A stretch of DNA of 64,000 nt from Euryodendron excelsum (taxonomy: Eukaryota > Streptophyta > Magnoliopsida > Ericales > Pentaphylacaceae): NCBI GenBank assembly GCA_033060915.1, contig CM065390.1, positions 22,716,001 to 22,780,000 of the forward strand, in the 5' to 3' direction. Positions 1 through 11,518 of the stretch are shown here, piece by piece (the first letter of the stretch is position 1; every line of letters begins with the position of its first letter). The translations under genes and the position numbers were made by a program. The notes below the pieces were generated by a model that saw nothing but the letters and a program-made list of their open reading frames with translations, did no database searches and had not been told where the DNA came from.

Positions 1-723
1 TCTCATATTTTAATATCATCTTTCAACTTTGATTTCTTCTAATTAAACACTCTAACTTCTAAAAAGAAGTCAATGTGATTCAAATTTTCAAAATAGGTAA
101 GGAAATTAATGATTTATTATATTTTGTCCCTCTAAACTATAATTTAATGTCGCTTTATCCCCATTGAACCAAAAATAATTACATTTTCACCATCATAAAT
201 TTTAAAATTGGGGCTTGTTTGGTCAAAATTCTATATTAATCTCTGAAGCTAAAAGGAAAAAATGATTTTATGGCTATGAAATGTTATAAACTATTTCAAA
301 ATGCCTAAGAAAACGGTCAAAATAATCCATAAAATTTTGCTTATTTGGACCATTATTGCCCCTACTAATATCAAGGAGATTTTTGATATTACACATTTGT
401 TAACCTGAGATAAAAAAATCTTATTCTGTATTCGATCGGAAATGCTACAAGTATTTAATTTGTTTCTTTTATGTCAACATAAACTTAAATTATAATTGTT
501 TAGGGGTAAAAATATAATGACTTTTAATTTAGCGGGTAAAGTGAAATTGAATCATAGTTGAGAGGGTCAAAAGTGTAATTAATCTTAAATTTTTTCAACT
601 TATTTTAAAATGTTGGACCACATTAACTTGTCAAAAGTTGGAAGGCTTAAATAGAAGAAATCAAAGTTGAGAGATGACATTGAAATCTAAGGTAAAATTA
701 GAGAGACGAAATGATTGTTTACC
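1..723. repeat. Fold-back MITE with long inverted repeats, cut by the window edge
   Basis: The first ~190 bp read as an imperfect reverse complement of about 500-700. For example, 'caactttgatttcttct' near position 27 matches the reverse complement of 'agaagaaatcaaagttg' near 655, and 'ttatattttgtccctct' near 116 pairs with the stretch near 505-560. No coding capacity is visible. Long inverted repeats around a short AT-rich core are typical of non-autonomous DNA elements. The left terminus and TSD lie outside the window, so the superfamily cannot be set. Confidence 0.6.
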
Positions 724-858
724 CTTTAAATTATAAATAAATAAAAGTAGATATTAAAATTATTTTTGTACTTAAATGTATCAAACCAGTAGTTGTTAGT
801 TTGATTTGCTGTTTTTGAATTTAAGATAGGGAAAGGTCCTTCCCTTTTAGGCCGATTG

Positions 859-930
859 TGGGCGAGGAGGGATTTGAACCCTGGACACCGTGGTTCGTAA
901 CTACGTGCTATAATCCTTTGAGAGAGATAG
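859..930 (-). repeat. tRNA-derived remnant (SINE head or tRNA pseudogene)
   Basis: On the minus strand this reads like the 3' half of a tRNA: an anticodon-arm-like stem with loop TTACGAA, then a B-box-like GGTTCAAATCC in a T-arm (AGGG/CCCT), then a CGCCCA-like end. The D-arm half is degenerate and no full cloverleaf forms, so it is not called as a working tRNA. It could be a SINE head or a decayed tRNA copy. Confidence 0.35.
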
Positions 931-2384
931 AGATGACAAGAGAAGTTGATTGTATCTGTGAGATAGAGTGAGAGGTTGTACGGGAAAGGAGAGAATTCAA
1001 ATTGGGGAGTGTTGTCGATGCCCGAGGCTGTTGGAGAGAGAGGCTGAATTTTGAATGGGGAAGGGGGAGACTTCAAATGAGAGAGGCAAGGAGGGGGGTT
1101 TGTAGACCGAACAGTCCTAGCAAACTGTTACAAGTTCAAACGGGCTTCCAGTTCAACTGCGGTTTTTGGCGGTTTTTATCACGATCCCAAACTCATCTTG
1201 TGCGAATTAGGAATCATAACCGGCCAGTAGCTTAACTAGCCAAGGCCGAACTAAACCAAAAGACTGATCACCTAAATTTGATATAATGCAGAAGCATGAT
1301 TCACTTTTTTATTTATTAGTAAACATAAAGAAAATACCTATATCACCATCGTAATATAGTTTCATTACACAACCATAGTCTTAACACAAATCTAGAAAAA
1401 TCTACTAGTTGAAACTTATCACAAATCAAAATATAACTCGAGTCTTTATGACATTCACACATAGGAAGCTTAGCCAACAACTTTTCAAATTTAAGCTCTC
1501 AATCTTAGTTACCTGAAAATATTTAAGAAAACATGAACTACAAGCCCAGTGAATAATAGGATAATTAAAGTATCAAAATAGACTATGAGCTTGATTTATA
1601 TATGACATAAAACATAAATACCATTTGCATAAGATTTTAAAACAAGTAAAAGATATATTCATATACTAAATATAAGCATACTTTTTAAAAGATGGTAACT
1701 TAGTTTTATACTTGCAAAAACATCTAAATATCAACATTATATATATAATTTATAATGTACTCATGATCTCAGCTAAATGGAAAAATCTGTAACAAAACAT
1801 ATGCACTAGTTATGCGTAACAGAACAACAAGAAGTCGTGAGGAACATCTTACTAATCATATCAATATTTCAGCTTATTTTAAGTCTTCCTGATATAGGAC
1901 CTCCGAGTATGGAACGTATAACTTTCAAATTTTATTCATTCTTTACAAACTTAATCCATAAATTTTCTTGATAGAATAATACAATGTGTAACATCAAAAT
2001 ATAATAACTATTTTTGAAGAGTAATATAGACATATTATCATTTGCTTTGAAAACGTATTGTTCAAATAGAATTTGTAGAAAAGGAACATTTGCATTGAAA
2101 ATATTTACATTTTACTTCAAATACATCATTACTCACCTCAAGTGCTTAATACTTGAAATTCCTCCTCTAAAGATTAAAACTTGATATTCAGGAGAAACTT
2201 CTTAATCTCCACTTTTCTCTCTTTACTATGCTTAGATTTACTTATATTCAAACCCTCTCATCTACATGTACTATTTATAGGATAAAGTAAAGGAAGCATG
2301 TCTAGTACTTTACTAATTCTTTATTCTCCACTAATTTAGTGGGCTAACTTTCATTATCATTTAGGTGAAAATAATCATCCCACT
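931..2384. other. AT-rich intergenic sequence, nothing recognised
   Basis: No reading frame with recognisable protein similarity, no terminal repeats and no RNA gene were found. The sequence is low in GC with scattered A/T runs. Confidence 0.5.
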
Positions 2385-2600
2385 TATGAAGTGGAGAAAC
2401 TTTATTCTACACTTTACTAAGTGTTGCCACCATCAAGTGGAGAAACTTTATTCTTCACTGATCTAAGTGGAGTAATACTTTTATAATTACTTTCCTAAGT
2501 ATTGCCACCATCAAGTGGGAAAACTTTATTCTCCACTCATCTAAATGGAGTAATACTTTCATGATTACTTTGCTAAGTGTTGTCACCATTTGCTCCTCTT
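2385..2600. repeat. Tandem repeat, about 78 bp, nearly three copies
   Basis: The phrase 'ttgccaccatcaagtgg' starts near 2424 and 2502, with a third, more diverged start (ttgtcaccat) near 2581. Each unit carries 'aactttattctccact', 'ctaagtggagtaatac' and 'attactttgctaagt'. It lies about 370 bp outside the left end of the MULE. Confidence 0.7.
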
Positions 2601-2968
2601 TAGTTGTATATAAATAGAGAAGTATAAGCATGAAATCAATATATGCATAGAAGAGAATTATGAAATGAGTGTAACTTAGTGAGTGTAAGGATTCTAGAGT
2701 GTTACAGTTTTCTATCTTGAATACTTTTGAGTTGGACTGTTTTTTGAACTGGTCGACAGTTCGACTGGCCAGTCCTGTCCAATTTTCAAAACATTCATAG
2801 TATCTTGGGACAACTTAACCTCTAGGCAATAAGAGCTTTGTTATGAGGGTTTAACGAACCTTACTCTTGTCCAGTATCCATTCTGAGTGGAGCACATAAC
2901 TTGGGGGAAGTTGGGATTTATGAGGTAAATCAAAACACCATCAATACAAGATGGTTGTCATTGATGGA

Positions 2969-3107
2969 GGTAAATTTCCCTGATAAGGGTGTTTTTTTTG
3001 TTTATTTCCCAGCCTGGGTGCGGTTTTTAGTTAATTCCGGAACCCAGGTTTAACGCTTTTTAGAATAGCGTTTTTATTAAAAACGCCTGTCTGATAAGCG
3101 TTTTTAC
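2969..3107 (+). repeat. Left terminal inverted repeat of the MULE (139 bp)
   Basis: It pairs with 13002-13140 over 139 bp with scattered mismatches, including shared blocks such as 'ttagttaattccgga', 'ttagaatagcgttt' and 'attaaaaacgc'. The adjacent TSD copy is 2960-2968. Confidence 0.93.
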
Positions 3108-3308
3108 GCTGTATTTTGCCAATCAAATACAATGACAGTGAACAACAAAATAACAAAATTCGGTTAGAAACGTATAAACGCTTTTACGAAAAGCGTTATT
3201 TACGGGAAAGAAACGCCATTCATAATGGCGCTTATTTACTCAAATAAGCGCCATTCGTAATGGCGTTTTTTATATTAAAAAACGCTATTCTTAAAGGCGT
3301 TTTTTCCT
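3050..3308. repeat. Left subterminal array of AAACGC/GCGTTT palindromes
   Basis: Short imperfect palindromes recur, built on AAACGC...GCGTTT and 'aacgccatt...aatggcg'. Examples are 'aaacgccattcataatggcg' and 'aagcgccattcgtaatggcg'. The same motif family recurs at 12815-13060. Clusters of short motifs near transposon ends are often transposase-binding sites; that role here is inference. Confidence 0.75.
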
Positions 3309-3468
3309 GTATATAACCCTAGCTCGCGTCTCCCTCTCTCTCGCGTCTCCGTCAATCCAGAATACAGAGTATTGACTCTCCGTCGCGTCTCTGTCGCACA
3401 AGCTCTCTCTCTCCCTCGCGTCTCTCTCTCGCACAATCTCTCTCCCTCCCGTCTCTCTCTCGACCAGG
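3309..3468 (+). promoter_or_regulatory. Probable mudrA core promoter and pyrimidine-rich leader
   Basis: A TATA box, TATATAA, at 3309-3315 is followed by a CT-rich leader at about 3325-3465 (many TCTCTCTC and CGCGTCTC units). A good splice donor, CCAG|GTATGT, lies near 3468/3469. This suggests a 5' UTR exon followed by a long leader intron ending at TTGTAG just before the start codon region at 5152. A short leader exon around 4809-4905 is possible. Inferred from motifs only. Confidence 0.55.
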
Positions 3469-5151
3469 TATGTACATATACATATACATATACATATACA
3501 TAGTTCATTTGTATATATATTTAGGGCATATATAAAACTTCATTTGTATATATATATTTACTAGCAGTAACCCTGTTGTATTATTAGTGTTGATGGCTTA
3601 CTGGTTTGGATATATTTTTAAAATTAAAAGCTAAAGATTACTTTGTTTTTATTACTGACATACTTCACAAAATTTATAGACATAATATAAATTTAAATAG
3701 GTTTTGTATAACCTAAAGAGTGTAGTTAATTAATTTATACTATTATAAAAGCTTAAGCCCGTTTCATAGAAATAATAATCCTCACGTAAATTTATATGAC
3801 CTAAAACTAATAACTCATGTTATGCACGATCTTATATAACATAAAAATAATATATATGAGCGCTAATTATTATTATGAGGTGACACAAAACAAAAAAGTG
3901 ATTGAATAGGATGGGATTATTTGTATTGTTATTTATTAATTTTATTAGAAATTCAAAATATTTATCCCATGTTAGATTGGAGATAAATCTGGGAATGGGC
4001 TTATCTTGAAAAATTAAAGGGCCATTAGTTGTAGTTCAGCTCAATTAGAAATTTATGTGGTTGTTTAATTTTGGACATGAGATTGACCCTTACTTCCATG
4101 ATATTAGGCATTTAATTGATATAGGGAATCAGGATAGCCTAGATGATTGAAAGATATGGTTCTTTAGAGAGAGAGAGAGGGAGAGAAAAATTTTAGCACA
4201 GTTGTTTAAGACCATTTGGATTAAAAAGAAATTATAAGAATGTGAGAGTGATCTTAGCAATGAGATCTAAGATCTTTTTTGGATCTATTTTCAATAGGAT
4301 GCAGCATTTAGAGAGAGATTTTAGGTTAGAATGTGATTGCCTTACCAATCAATTGAAAATGGATGAGTAAAATTACTCATCCATTTATGTTTGAAGACTT
4401 AGACTTCAGGAATTCATTGTTCTTTTGTTGTTGTATGAATTTTTTTATTTTTTTGGTTTCTATTTTGATGTCTTGCTAGTAACATATGTAGTTTTAATTA
4501 TATTTATAAATTGTATGCACTATCGAAATTAATCCACTTAATTGTAAAAACCGTACAAAGCCTCCCTTGTCATTCTTCTTTCCTTTTTCGACTTCATTAA
4601 ATTTACCTTCTTAGTTAATTTCGTCATTCTTGTATACATTTGTAATAAGACATGTTATCATTTGTATATATACATTTATACATATATATATAATGGATTT
4701 GTTCTTCATTTTATTTGTTTTCTATTGTTGTGGATTACTCAGATTTGTTTTTATTTTATTTATTTGCTATTGTTGTTTAAATTATATTTGAAAAAAAAAA
4801 TGTTTAGGTAAAGGAAAAAAAACGTTTTCAGTGGGCATAAATGAGAGAAACAGCTCCTTTTGGTTATGATATTGCTGCCACTTGGTCCGATGGTACTTTG
4901 TCCCGGTTTGTATAATTACTAATCAATGATTTTTTTATTCTTATAAGTGATATTGTGCATTAGTATTATATAATTTAATTATTATTCTTTAGCAAATTAA
5001 CATGCGACTGGCACACTCTAATGTTTATGTGATGTGTAAAAACAAAATTATCGTAGTTATATATTGTTTTGACATTGTTTATGTGCTTGTACTTAGGTGA
5101 GTTGGAATTAAAAATTGTTGTTTAAGTACTGTGTTGTAGGTTCAACAAAGC
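3469..5151 (+). other. Probable 5' UTR intron of the MULE transposase gene
   Basis: AT-rich, without coding signal. It starts with GTATGTACATATAC and carries a short (TACATA)n run. It ends near 5140 with a TTGTAG acceptor and GTTCAACAAAGC before the ATG. A small upstream reading frame beginning at 4841 (starting MRETAPFGYD) is seen but not supported as coding. Confidence 0.4.
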
Positions 5152-8117
5152 ATGACGACAACGGTAATGTTTTATTTTGGGGGGGGGGGGGGGGGGGGGA
5201 AGATAATACGAGATCACAGAGAAAGGATAACCTATGATAGAGAGGGTAGTGCATGTTATGATATAGAACTAAGAACCTCACTTGATGGGTTACGGGACAT
5301 GATCATTCCTATGATGGATGAGTATGAACAATATGCAAATATAAAGTTCATATGTAGATACCCTTTGAGACGAAATGGAGAAGTATTAATATATAAGAAG
5401 TTGTCGATGAAGGACGACAGGACATTGCAAACTGTCTTAAATCTGCCTTCCAAATTTTCTGAATTGTATTGTGTTGAGATTTATGTTGTGGAGGAGGAGA
5501 GCACAATGACCACCAGTATCGGTCGTCAAGCTGTCAATTGGGGAGATGTCCAGTCCTACGGTGAAATCTTGACCGGGGGGGGGGGGGGGGGTGATGTGAC
5601 GGCCTTGGGGACATTTACTGAAATGCTTACAGTTGGGCAAAGTAGTCAAATAGCCTTCCCAGATGAGGCGCCGAGGCAACAAATGTCTAACATTTTCACC
5701 CCATACGAGGATTACTCACAGCGTCGGAGTAATGTTGAACAATTACATGACTATCAAAGTCCATCCAGACATCACCCACAATATGCTTCGGGGCAAGAGG
5801 GGTGCGTAGAGGTGGGAGGTCCCAGTGCAAGTATGAATCCTATAGAACGACTTGTAGGCCTTGATGACATTGGTAGACGGGTAGTTGAAGATGAAGATGA
5901 AGATGTAGATGTTGTTCAATCCGATGAAGAAGAGGAAGATATTGATGTTTTATTGAGAAATGATGATAATAATGACTCTGATGACGATGAGCAAGAACAA
6001 GTCAACGTTGTTGAATTGAATGACACCCCGGTGCCCTTTTTTACAAACTTGGATGGGATAGATCATTCTGTAGCTGGTCGAGACTTATACCACCGCGGTC
6101 CGACATGGTCAGATTCTGATCCAGAGTTTGCAAAAGGGATGGTTTTCAAAGACAAAGATGCAGTGATCCGTGCATGTAATTGGTATCATGTAAAGATGAA
6201 CAAACATTATTATGTTGTGGAAACAAATAAAAATGTTTGGAGCACGAGGTGTAGTCACGATTGCCCTTGAAAACTGCATGCTTGCTTGAAGAAGAAGCAT
6301 ACTTTCTTTGAGATCACAAAATACCCGAGGCCTCATACATGTTTACATGGGATGGAGAGTTTAGATCACCGCAACCTCAATTCGACATTCATTGCTCACA
6401 TGATTAAGACACAAGTGGCGGTAAGTTCGTGTGTATTGTAAACTGATAGTAAGATGTTTTGATATTATCTAGTAATGGTATAATCTATTGGAATTTAAAG
6501 TTTTCATTTGTTGTCGTGTACAGGAAGACCCTGGATGGAAGATAGCTTCCATAGTGGAGAGTGTAAAAAATGGGGCAGGTTTCACAATATCGTACAAAAA
6601 AGCATGGCTTGGAAGAACAAAAGCCATTGAAATGGTTTTTGGGGATTGGGATGATTCGTATGAAAAGCTACCAAGGTACATGAGAACGTTGCAGTTTAGG
6701 AACCGGGGCACAGCTGTGATTTTGGAAACACGTGACTTTCCAATGTCAACTAATGTCGCGCTTGATAGAATTTTTTGGGCATTCCGGCCATGCATTGAAG
6801 GCTTCAACCACTGCCCGCTAGTGATATGTATCGACGGTACCCACCTTTATGAAAAATATACTGGAGTGTTGTTGATTGCTGTGGCCAAAACTGTTGCCAA
6901 CAACATTTTACCTCTAGCCTTCGCTGTAGTTGAATCGGAAAACTATCGTGATTGTTCATGGTTTATCTATCAAGTTAGGCATGTTATTGTGCCAGGAAAA
7001 GAGGGAATCACATTGATTTCGGATCGGCATGCAGCTATATTGAGTGCGGTAAAAGATTACTGGGAAAGGGCACGAGACGGGCAACCAGCTGGAGTCCATC
7101 GATATTGTCTTAGGCACTTTAAAAGTAATTACCAAAAAAAGTTCAATAATGCTAAAGTTAAGGATCTTATATGGAAAGCTGGAACTGCCCGTCAAGTGCG
7201 CAAGTTCGACCAGGTAATGGATGAAATAAAAAATTTACAAACGGAGTCGGCGGCAAAAGCATTTCGTGACCTGTGCAACGAGGACCCCAGTAAGTGGACA
7301 TTGGCGCATGACGGAGGTCATCGTTGGGGAGTTTTAACCACCAATGATTCAGAGTGCTATAATAATGTCTTAAGAGGTGCACGAGACTTGCCTATAACTG
7401 CATGTGTTCAGGTTACTTTCTACCGTTTGGTGGCAACTTTCACCAAGCAACGATTACAAATCGGTCGTGCCGTAGAGAATGACTCGAGGTACACATCGAA
7501 AGTGCAAAGGAAGATAGAATCTTATCAAGCTCGATCAGCAATGCATCGCGTTAATGTCTTTAATTGGTAATGTCACATAATTTATACAGTGTTTTTAATT
7601 CACATCAGGTATTCGTATAGTTGTATAAGTCTCCATGTCTATTGCAACCGCCTTGTGATCATATTCCAATTGCAAGGCTCAGGGTTCTGCTGAGGTTATT
7701 ACAAATCCAGTAGGCACGAAAGGGAACAACAGACATCCGGTGACTCTGAATCCTCCCTCGTGTGACTGCGGCAAATGGGTCATTTATCATTATCCTTGTT
7801 CGCACTTGCTGGCAGTGTGCGCGAAAACAGGCAGACAGCCATGGGGCTTAATTGCTCCTCAGTATAACCTCGATGTTTATAGTCACGTGTACGAATCAAA
7901 TTTCGAACCGATGGTGCACGAGCATTATTGGACTTCATACAATGGTCCAAAGGTCATTCCAGATCCCACCCGTAAACGAGAAACCACTCCCGGTCGACCA
8001 AAAAACAAACGAATTGAGAATGAGATGGACGTCTCTAGAAGACGTCAAACCAATAATTGTGGCATTTGCAAGCAACAAGGCCATGATAGGCGTAAATGTC
8101 CAAACCGGATTGCCTGA
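5152..8117 (+). pseudogene. mudrA-type MULE transposase, one in-frame stop
   Basis: This is the DDE transposase that would cut and paste the element in the nucleus. Exon 1 runs 5152-6420 and includes the MuDR N-terminal domain, two poly-Gly tracts encoded by pure G runs, and an Asp/Glu-rich linker. A TGA at 6268-6270 replaces an expected Trp codon (context CP*KLHACLKKK), and the same frame stays open to the donor. Intron 1 is 6421-6523 (GT..AG, phase 0). Exon 2 holds the MULE catalytic core: Asp in CIDGTHL (6833), Asp in SDRH (7022) and Glu in TNDSECYNN (7352). After a poorly resolved intron at about 7567-7680 come the SWIM finger (CDCGKW...CSHLLAVC, about 7760-7810) and a CCHC knuckle (CGICKQQGHDRRKC). 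The stop makes full-length protein unlikely. Confidence 0.88.
5179..5199 (+). repeat. 21-nt poly-G tract inside the transposase coding region
   Basis: Twenty-one consecutive G, read as seven Gly codons right after MTTTVMFYF. A second pure run of 17 G lies at 5575-5591 in the same exon. The lengths keep frame here, but such runs are prone to slippage and base-calling error. Confidence 0.9.
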
Positions 8118-8568
8118 CTTATGTATTGGAAGGACAATTAGCTGGCTAGTAAAGACTTATTTTGTATTTGTAATTCAGATAATGGGTAGTTCTATCTGTA
8201 TGTGAACTTAATTATATTATTATATGTTGCATGGACTTGTCATAATTTTCCAAGCCAATCACTTACGTAGAGTTAATATAATTTTGCAAGGCTGAACACA
8301 ATTGGCATTCAATAATAGCTTGCTTAGGCTTTAGTCACATAATGCCTTCACATCCTATATTGAATAGTTATAGTCATAATAACTAAGCTGAGACTACTCA
8401 ACTCATTCACATGGCCTGCAGAGATTAGCCTTCTCCGTGACATGTTTTATTTATCCATCAGCCTTACTTGATTTTGTAGACAATGTATACACTTTACATT
8501 ATTGCTTTACTTTGTTCTAGATAATCATATTTTACACATGTGCTAACACATGTCACGATGCAGGGGCT
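8118..8568 (+). other. Spacer between the transposase and PMD genes
   Basis: About 450 bp of AT-rich sequence, presumably holding the mudrA 3' end and the PMD promoter. No convincing TATA box or other element was found. Confidence 0.4.
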
Positions 8569-11177
8569 ATGGACACAGGATTACCAGGGCCAGTCGACAC
8601 CACGGTGCTGACGATGCAGGCTCATCATCGCTTGACGTACATATGGGAGCATGGGGTACATCAATTAACAAATTACATTTACTTACAAGCGCATTTTTAA
8701 GTTTTTAACATTGACGCCTTTGACTTCATACTCAAATTGTCGCGCAGGGTACGGAGGCTCTACAGTGCAGACACGGTGCCTCCCATCCGTGTGATATGCA
8801 GTTACACCCGCGTGTGTTGCAGTATGTAGTACAGGCTGGTTTTTACGATGTTTACCGGCTTGGGCCCATCCGTTTGGACCACAGTTTGATTACCGCTTTA
8901 GTAGAGCGCTGGCGAGAGGAGACACACACGTTCCATCTCCCTGTAGGCGAGGCCACCATCACATTACAGGATGTGTCTGTCCTGTTGGGATTACCTATTG
9001 ACGGGGATGCCATCATACGCCGACACCTGCCTACTACAGTTGTGGACTGCCAGGAGCTTTGTCTACGGTTATTGGGCATTGCCCCTGCCGCAGATCAGTT
9101 CAGGAAGGGCCGTCTCAGGCTTGGTTGGCTCCATGACACCTTCCAGGTGCTTCCAGATGATGCCGATCAGGTTACAGTCCAGCGGCATGCACGTGCATAC
9201 ATTATGCGACTGATTGGGGAGATACTATTCCCAGATTACTCTCAGACCTATGTGCGAGTGGCTTATCTTGCATTTTTGGAGCACTTTTCCATTGCGATGA
9301 GATATAGCTGGGGCAGTGCAGTCCTAGCCATGCTTTACAGGTATATGTGCCGGGCCGCGAGGACCGGTGCTAAGCAGATTGCAGGGGCACTCGTACTTGT
9401 ACAGGTAAAAAGGCTGGCATAATTTACAGTGTTTGATAATAATGCCTATGTTACTTAGTTCGCCTTAGTTGTTGTGCGAGTGACACACTCATTTTGTACA
9501 GATATGGGGATGTGAGCGGTTCCCACGCATGTGCTCGCATCGCATGGAGGACCCTACTCAGGCCCAGCAGTCGTTACTTGTAGGAGGGGTGCAGTTCCCT
9601 GCCGGACCATGGGGGGCCAGGTATGAAAAAATTGCGTACGGTTCTTTACCTATAATCATTAATACAATATTTATCATTCATATAATATGTTTAATGTATA
9701 TGTCAGGTGGAGATCTAAATTTAGCACAGACATTACTTCCACCCATGTTGTCCGCGTATATAGAGACCAGCTAGACCGATTACGGCCAGATGAGGTACGT
9801 ATAACATGTTCGATATTGTAATTCATATTACTTAGTTATCCTATCACTGGTTACAAAACACGTACTGCCAATGTAAACGTTTGCAGTTCACGTGGAGGCC
9901 ATACAATGCCATCATGCATACACTGCCGACTTATTGCCGAGCAGGGAGGGATATATGGCTGACTTGGTTTCCTTTAGTATGCTTAGAGGTCGTTGAGCTA
10001 CATTTACCTGATCGGGTCTTACGACAGTTTCGGTTCAGGCAGGATGTACCAGATGAGTGCTATACCTCGCCTAGGTTACATTCTGTTGATATGCGTGGGA
10101 GACGACGCACCACTGATTGGAGTCAGATTCATGCCGAGTATGTCGACCGATGGGAGCATAGGCGTGATCATCTGGTAGCTGGGGTTCCTGATGTTGCACA
10201 GATGCGATATGACGATCCATACATGGGGTGGTACCGCCGTATTACACGCCCATTGGTGGGCAATCCTGCTCATGTGCCTGCTACTGGATATCTTGAGGTC
10301 GGCTCCATAGTAGAGATTGCGGTTAGTATAGCCATAACATTTTCATTTGTTTGAACCTCACTTGTATACATCAGTTAGTTATACATGCTTTCTTTTATTT
10401 TTTCAGGCCCGCCATGTCACATCCATACATCAGCACTCAGATCGTGCCATTTATACGTACGGCACGCCAGCTGCATTGCAGGATCTACATAGGGTACGGG
10501 ACATTAGTGCCACGTTACTCCGTGTATTACGTGAGCATGAGCGGATTGGACAGTCAGCAGCTCTCCCTCCCGTGCGACCACCCCCCCCCCCAGGATCATC
10601 CGAGCATCACCTACCACAGTCCTCCGATGCTTTTAGACCATCCTCATCGCATGTGACTCCGACGATGCCAGCGTACACATATCATGGTGAGTCACGGGAT
10701 GTACCATCTTCATCACATGCGACTACGTACGATGTCAGACCGCGTCGCTATGCTCCCCATCACATTAGCTCCCCTATTACGTATGACCAGGGATCTGCTT
10801 ACTCGGGACTAGGCGATGACGAGGACGCTGACGTATATGATGACCCATTGTTAGCATCAGGACAGCGTATCGAGACGTCCTTTATGCATACAGAGGGTCG
10901 GATTTCACCTGTCATGTCGTCGCAGTCGGTGCCTCCATTTCCACCATCTTATGCAGAGGGGCCATCATTGATTACCCAGTCGACCAACGGGCATGCAGAC
11001 GGTTCAGTGGTAGCGCAGATGACACAGGTAGACGCACTCTCTACCGACGACTTACATGATGCTTCGCAGATCACACAGGTAGAGGCACAGCCGCAGCCAT
11101 CGATACCACGTGTCTATGTCCGTAGGTCGAGGAGAGATAGGAGGCCACCCCCGTGTGGTACGGGAGGTCATGTATAG
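8569..11177 (+). CDS. Plant mobile domain (PMD, MAIN/MAIL1-type) protein, intact, 718 aa
   Basis: Six exons with matching phases: 8569-8655, 8748-9404, 9502-9620, 9707-9794, 9887-10321 and 10407-11177. All introns are GT..AG and no stop interrupts the chain. The N-terminal ~460 residues are the aminotransferase-like plant mobile domain. Diagnostic blocks are QYVVQAGFYDVYRLG, LDHSLITALVERWREETHTF, GEATITLQDVSVLLGLPIDG, IWGCERFPRM and FTWRPYN. The last ~250 residues are low-complexity, rich in Pro/Ser/His, ending in a basic RRSRRDRRPP stretch. PMD proteins occur both as host genes (MAIN and MAIL1 in Arabidopsis, linked to transposon silencing and meristem upkeep) and inside MULEs and LTR elements; this copy sits wholly within the MULE. 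Its role for the element is unknown. The stop region is followed by a ~110-bp direct repeat of its own 3' end (about 11164-11210 and 11274-11320). Confidence 0.92.
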
Positions 11178-11406
11178 TAGCTATGGTATTTAGTTTTTCA
11201 TTTATTTTTGTGATGGAAACTTTTTTTGGAGTTCCACTTATTGTTGTAGAGATTGTTATGGAAGCTTTTTCTAGAGGTCGTGTATAGTACTTACAGTATT
11301 TAGTTTTTCATTTTGTATTGTATTTTGGATCATTTTCACGTGTTTTTTTATCTTTTTTGAAACTGTCAATAATACAGTGAAAACTGTTGCTTAATTGTTA
11401 TAGACC
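11178..11406 (+). repeat. PMD 3' flank with an imperfect direct repeat
   Basis: The segment 'gtatttagtttttcatt' with its upstream 'ggtcatgtatagta' at the PMD stop recurs as 'ggtcgtgtatagta' about 110 bp later, so the 3' end of the gene was locally duplicated. No other signal is clear. Confidence 0.6.
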
Positions 11407-11474
11407 CTTCACGTGAAGGCTGACGCTTCACACAACCCAATGAATTCACGTGAACCTATTATTGGCTATATATA
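11407..11474 (+). promoter_or_regulatory. Promoter of the third MULE gene: two G-boxes and a TATA box
   Basis: A 12-bp palindrome CTTCACGTGAAG at 11407-11418 contains a CACGTG G-box. A second CACGTG is at 11448-11453, and TATATATA starts near 11467. The ATG at 11519 lies about 50 bp downstream, as expected for a short leader. Another CACGTG is at about 11337. G-boxes bind bZIP/bHLH factors in plants; regulation here is inferred. Confidence 0.6.
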
Positions 11475-11518
11475 CATTGTTTGAAGATGTGAGTAAGTGC
11501 TAAACCATACTTACAAAC

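Noticed and set aside
859..930. Functional tRNA gene
   Set aside because: No acceptor stem pairing or D-arm; only the 3' half is tRNA-like.
3050..3310. CRISPR-like array from the repeated short palindromes
   Set aside because: Plant nuclear DNA, irregular spacing, no direct repeat-spacer structure; they are MULE subterminal motifs.
3275..3508. Minus-strand frame rich in Arg/Glu
   Set aside because: It is the reverse complement of a CT-rich leader and a TACATA run.
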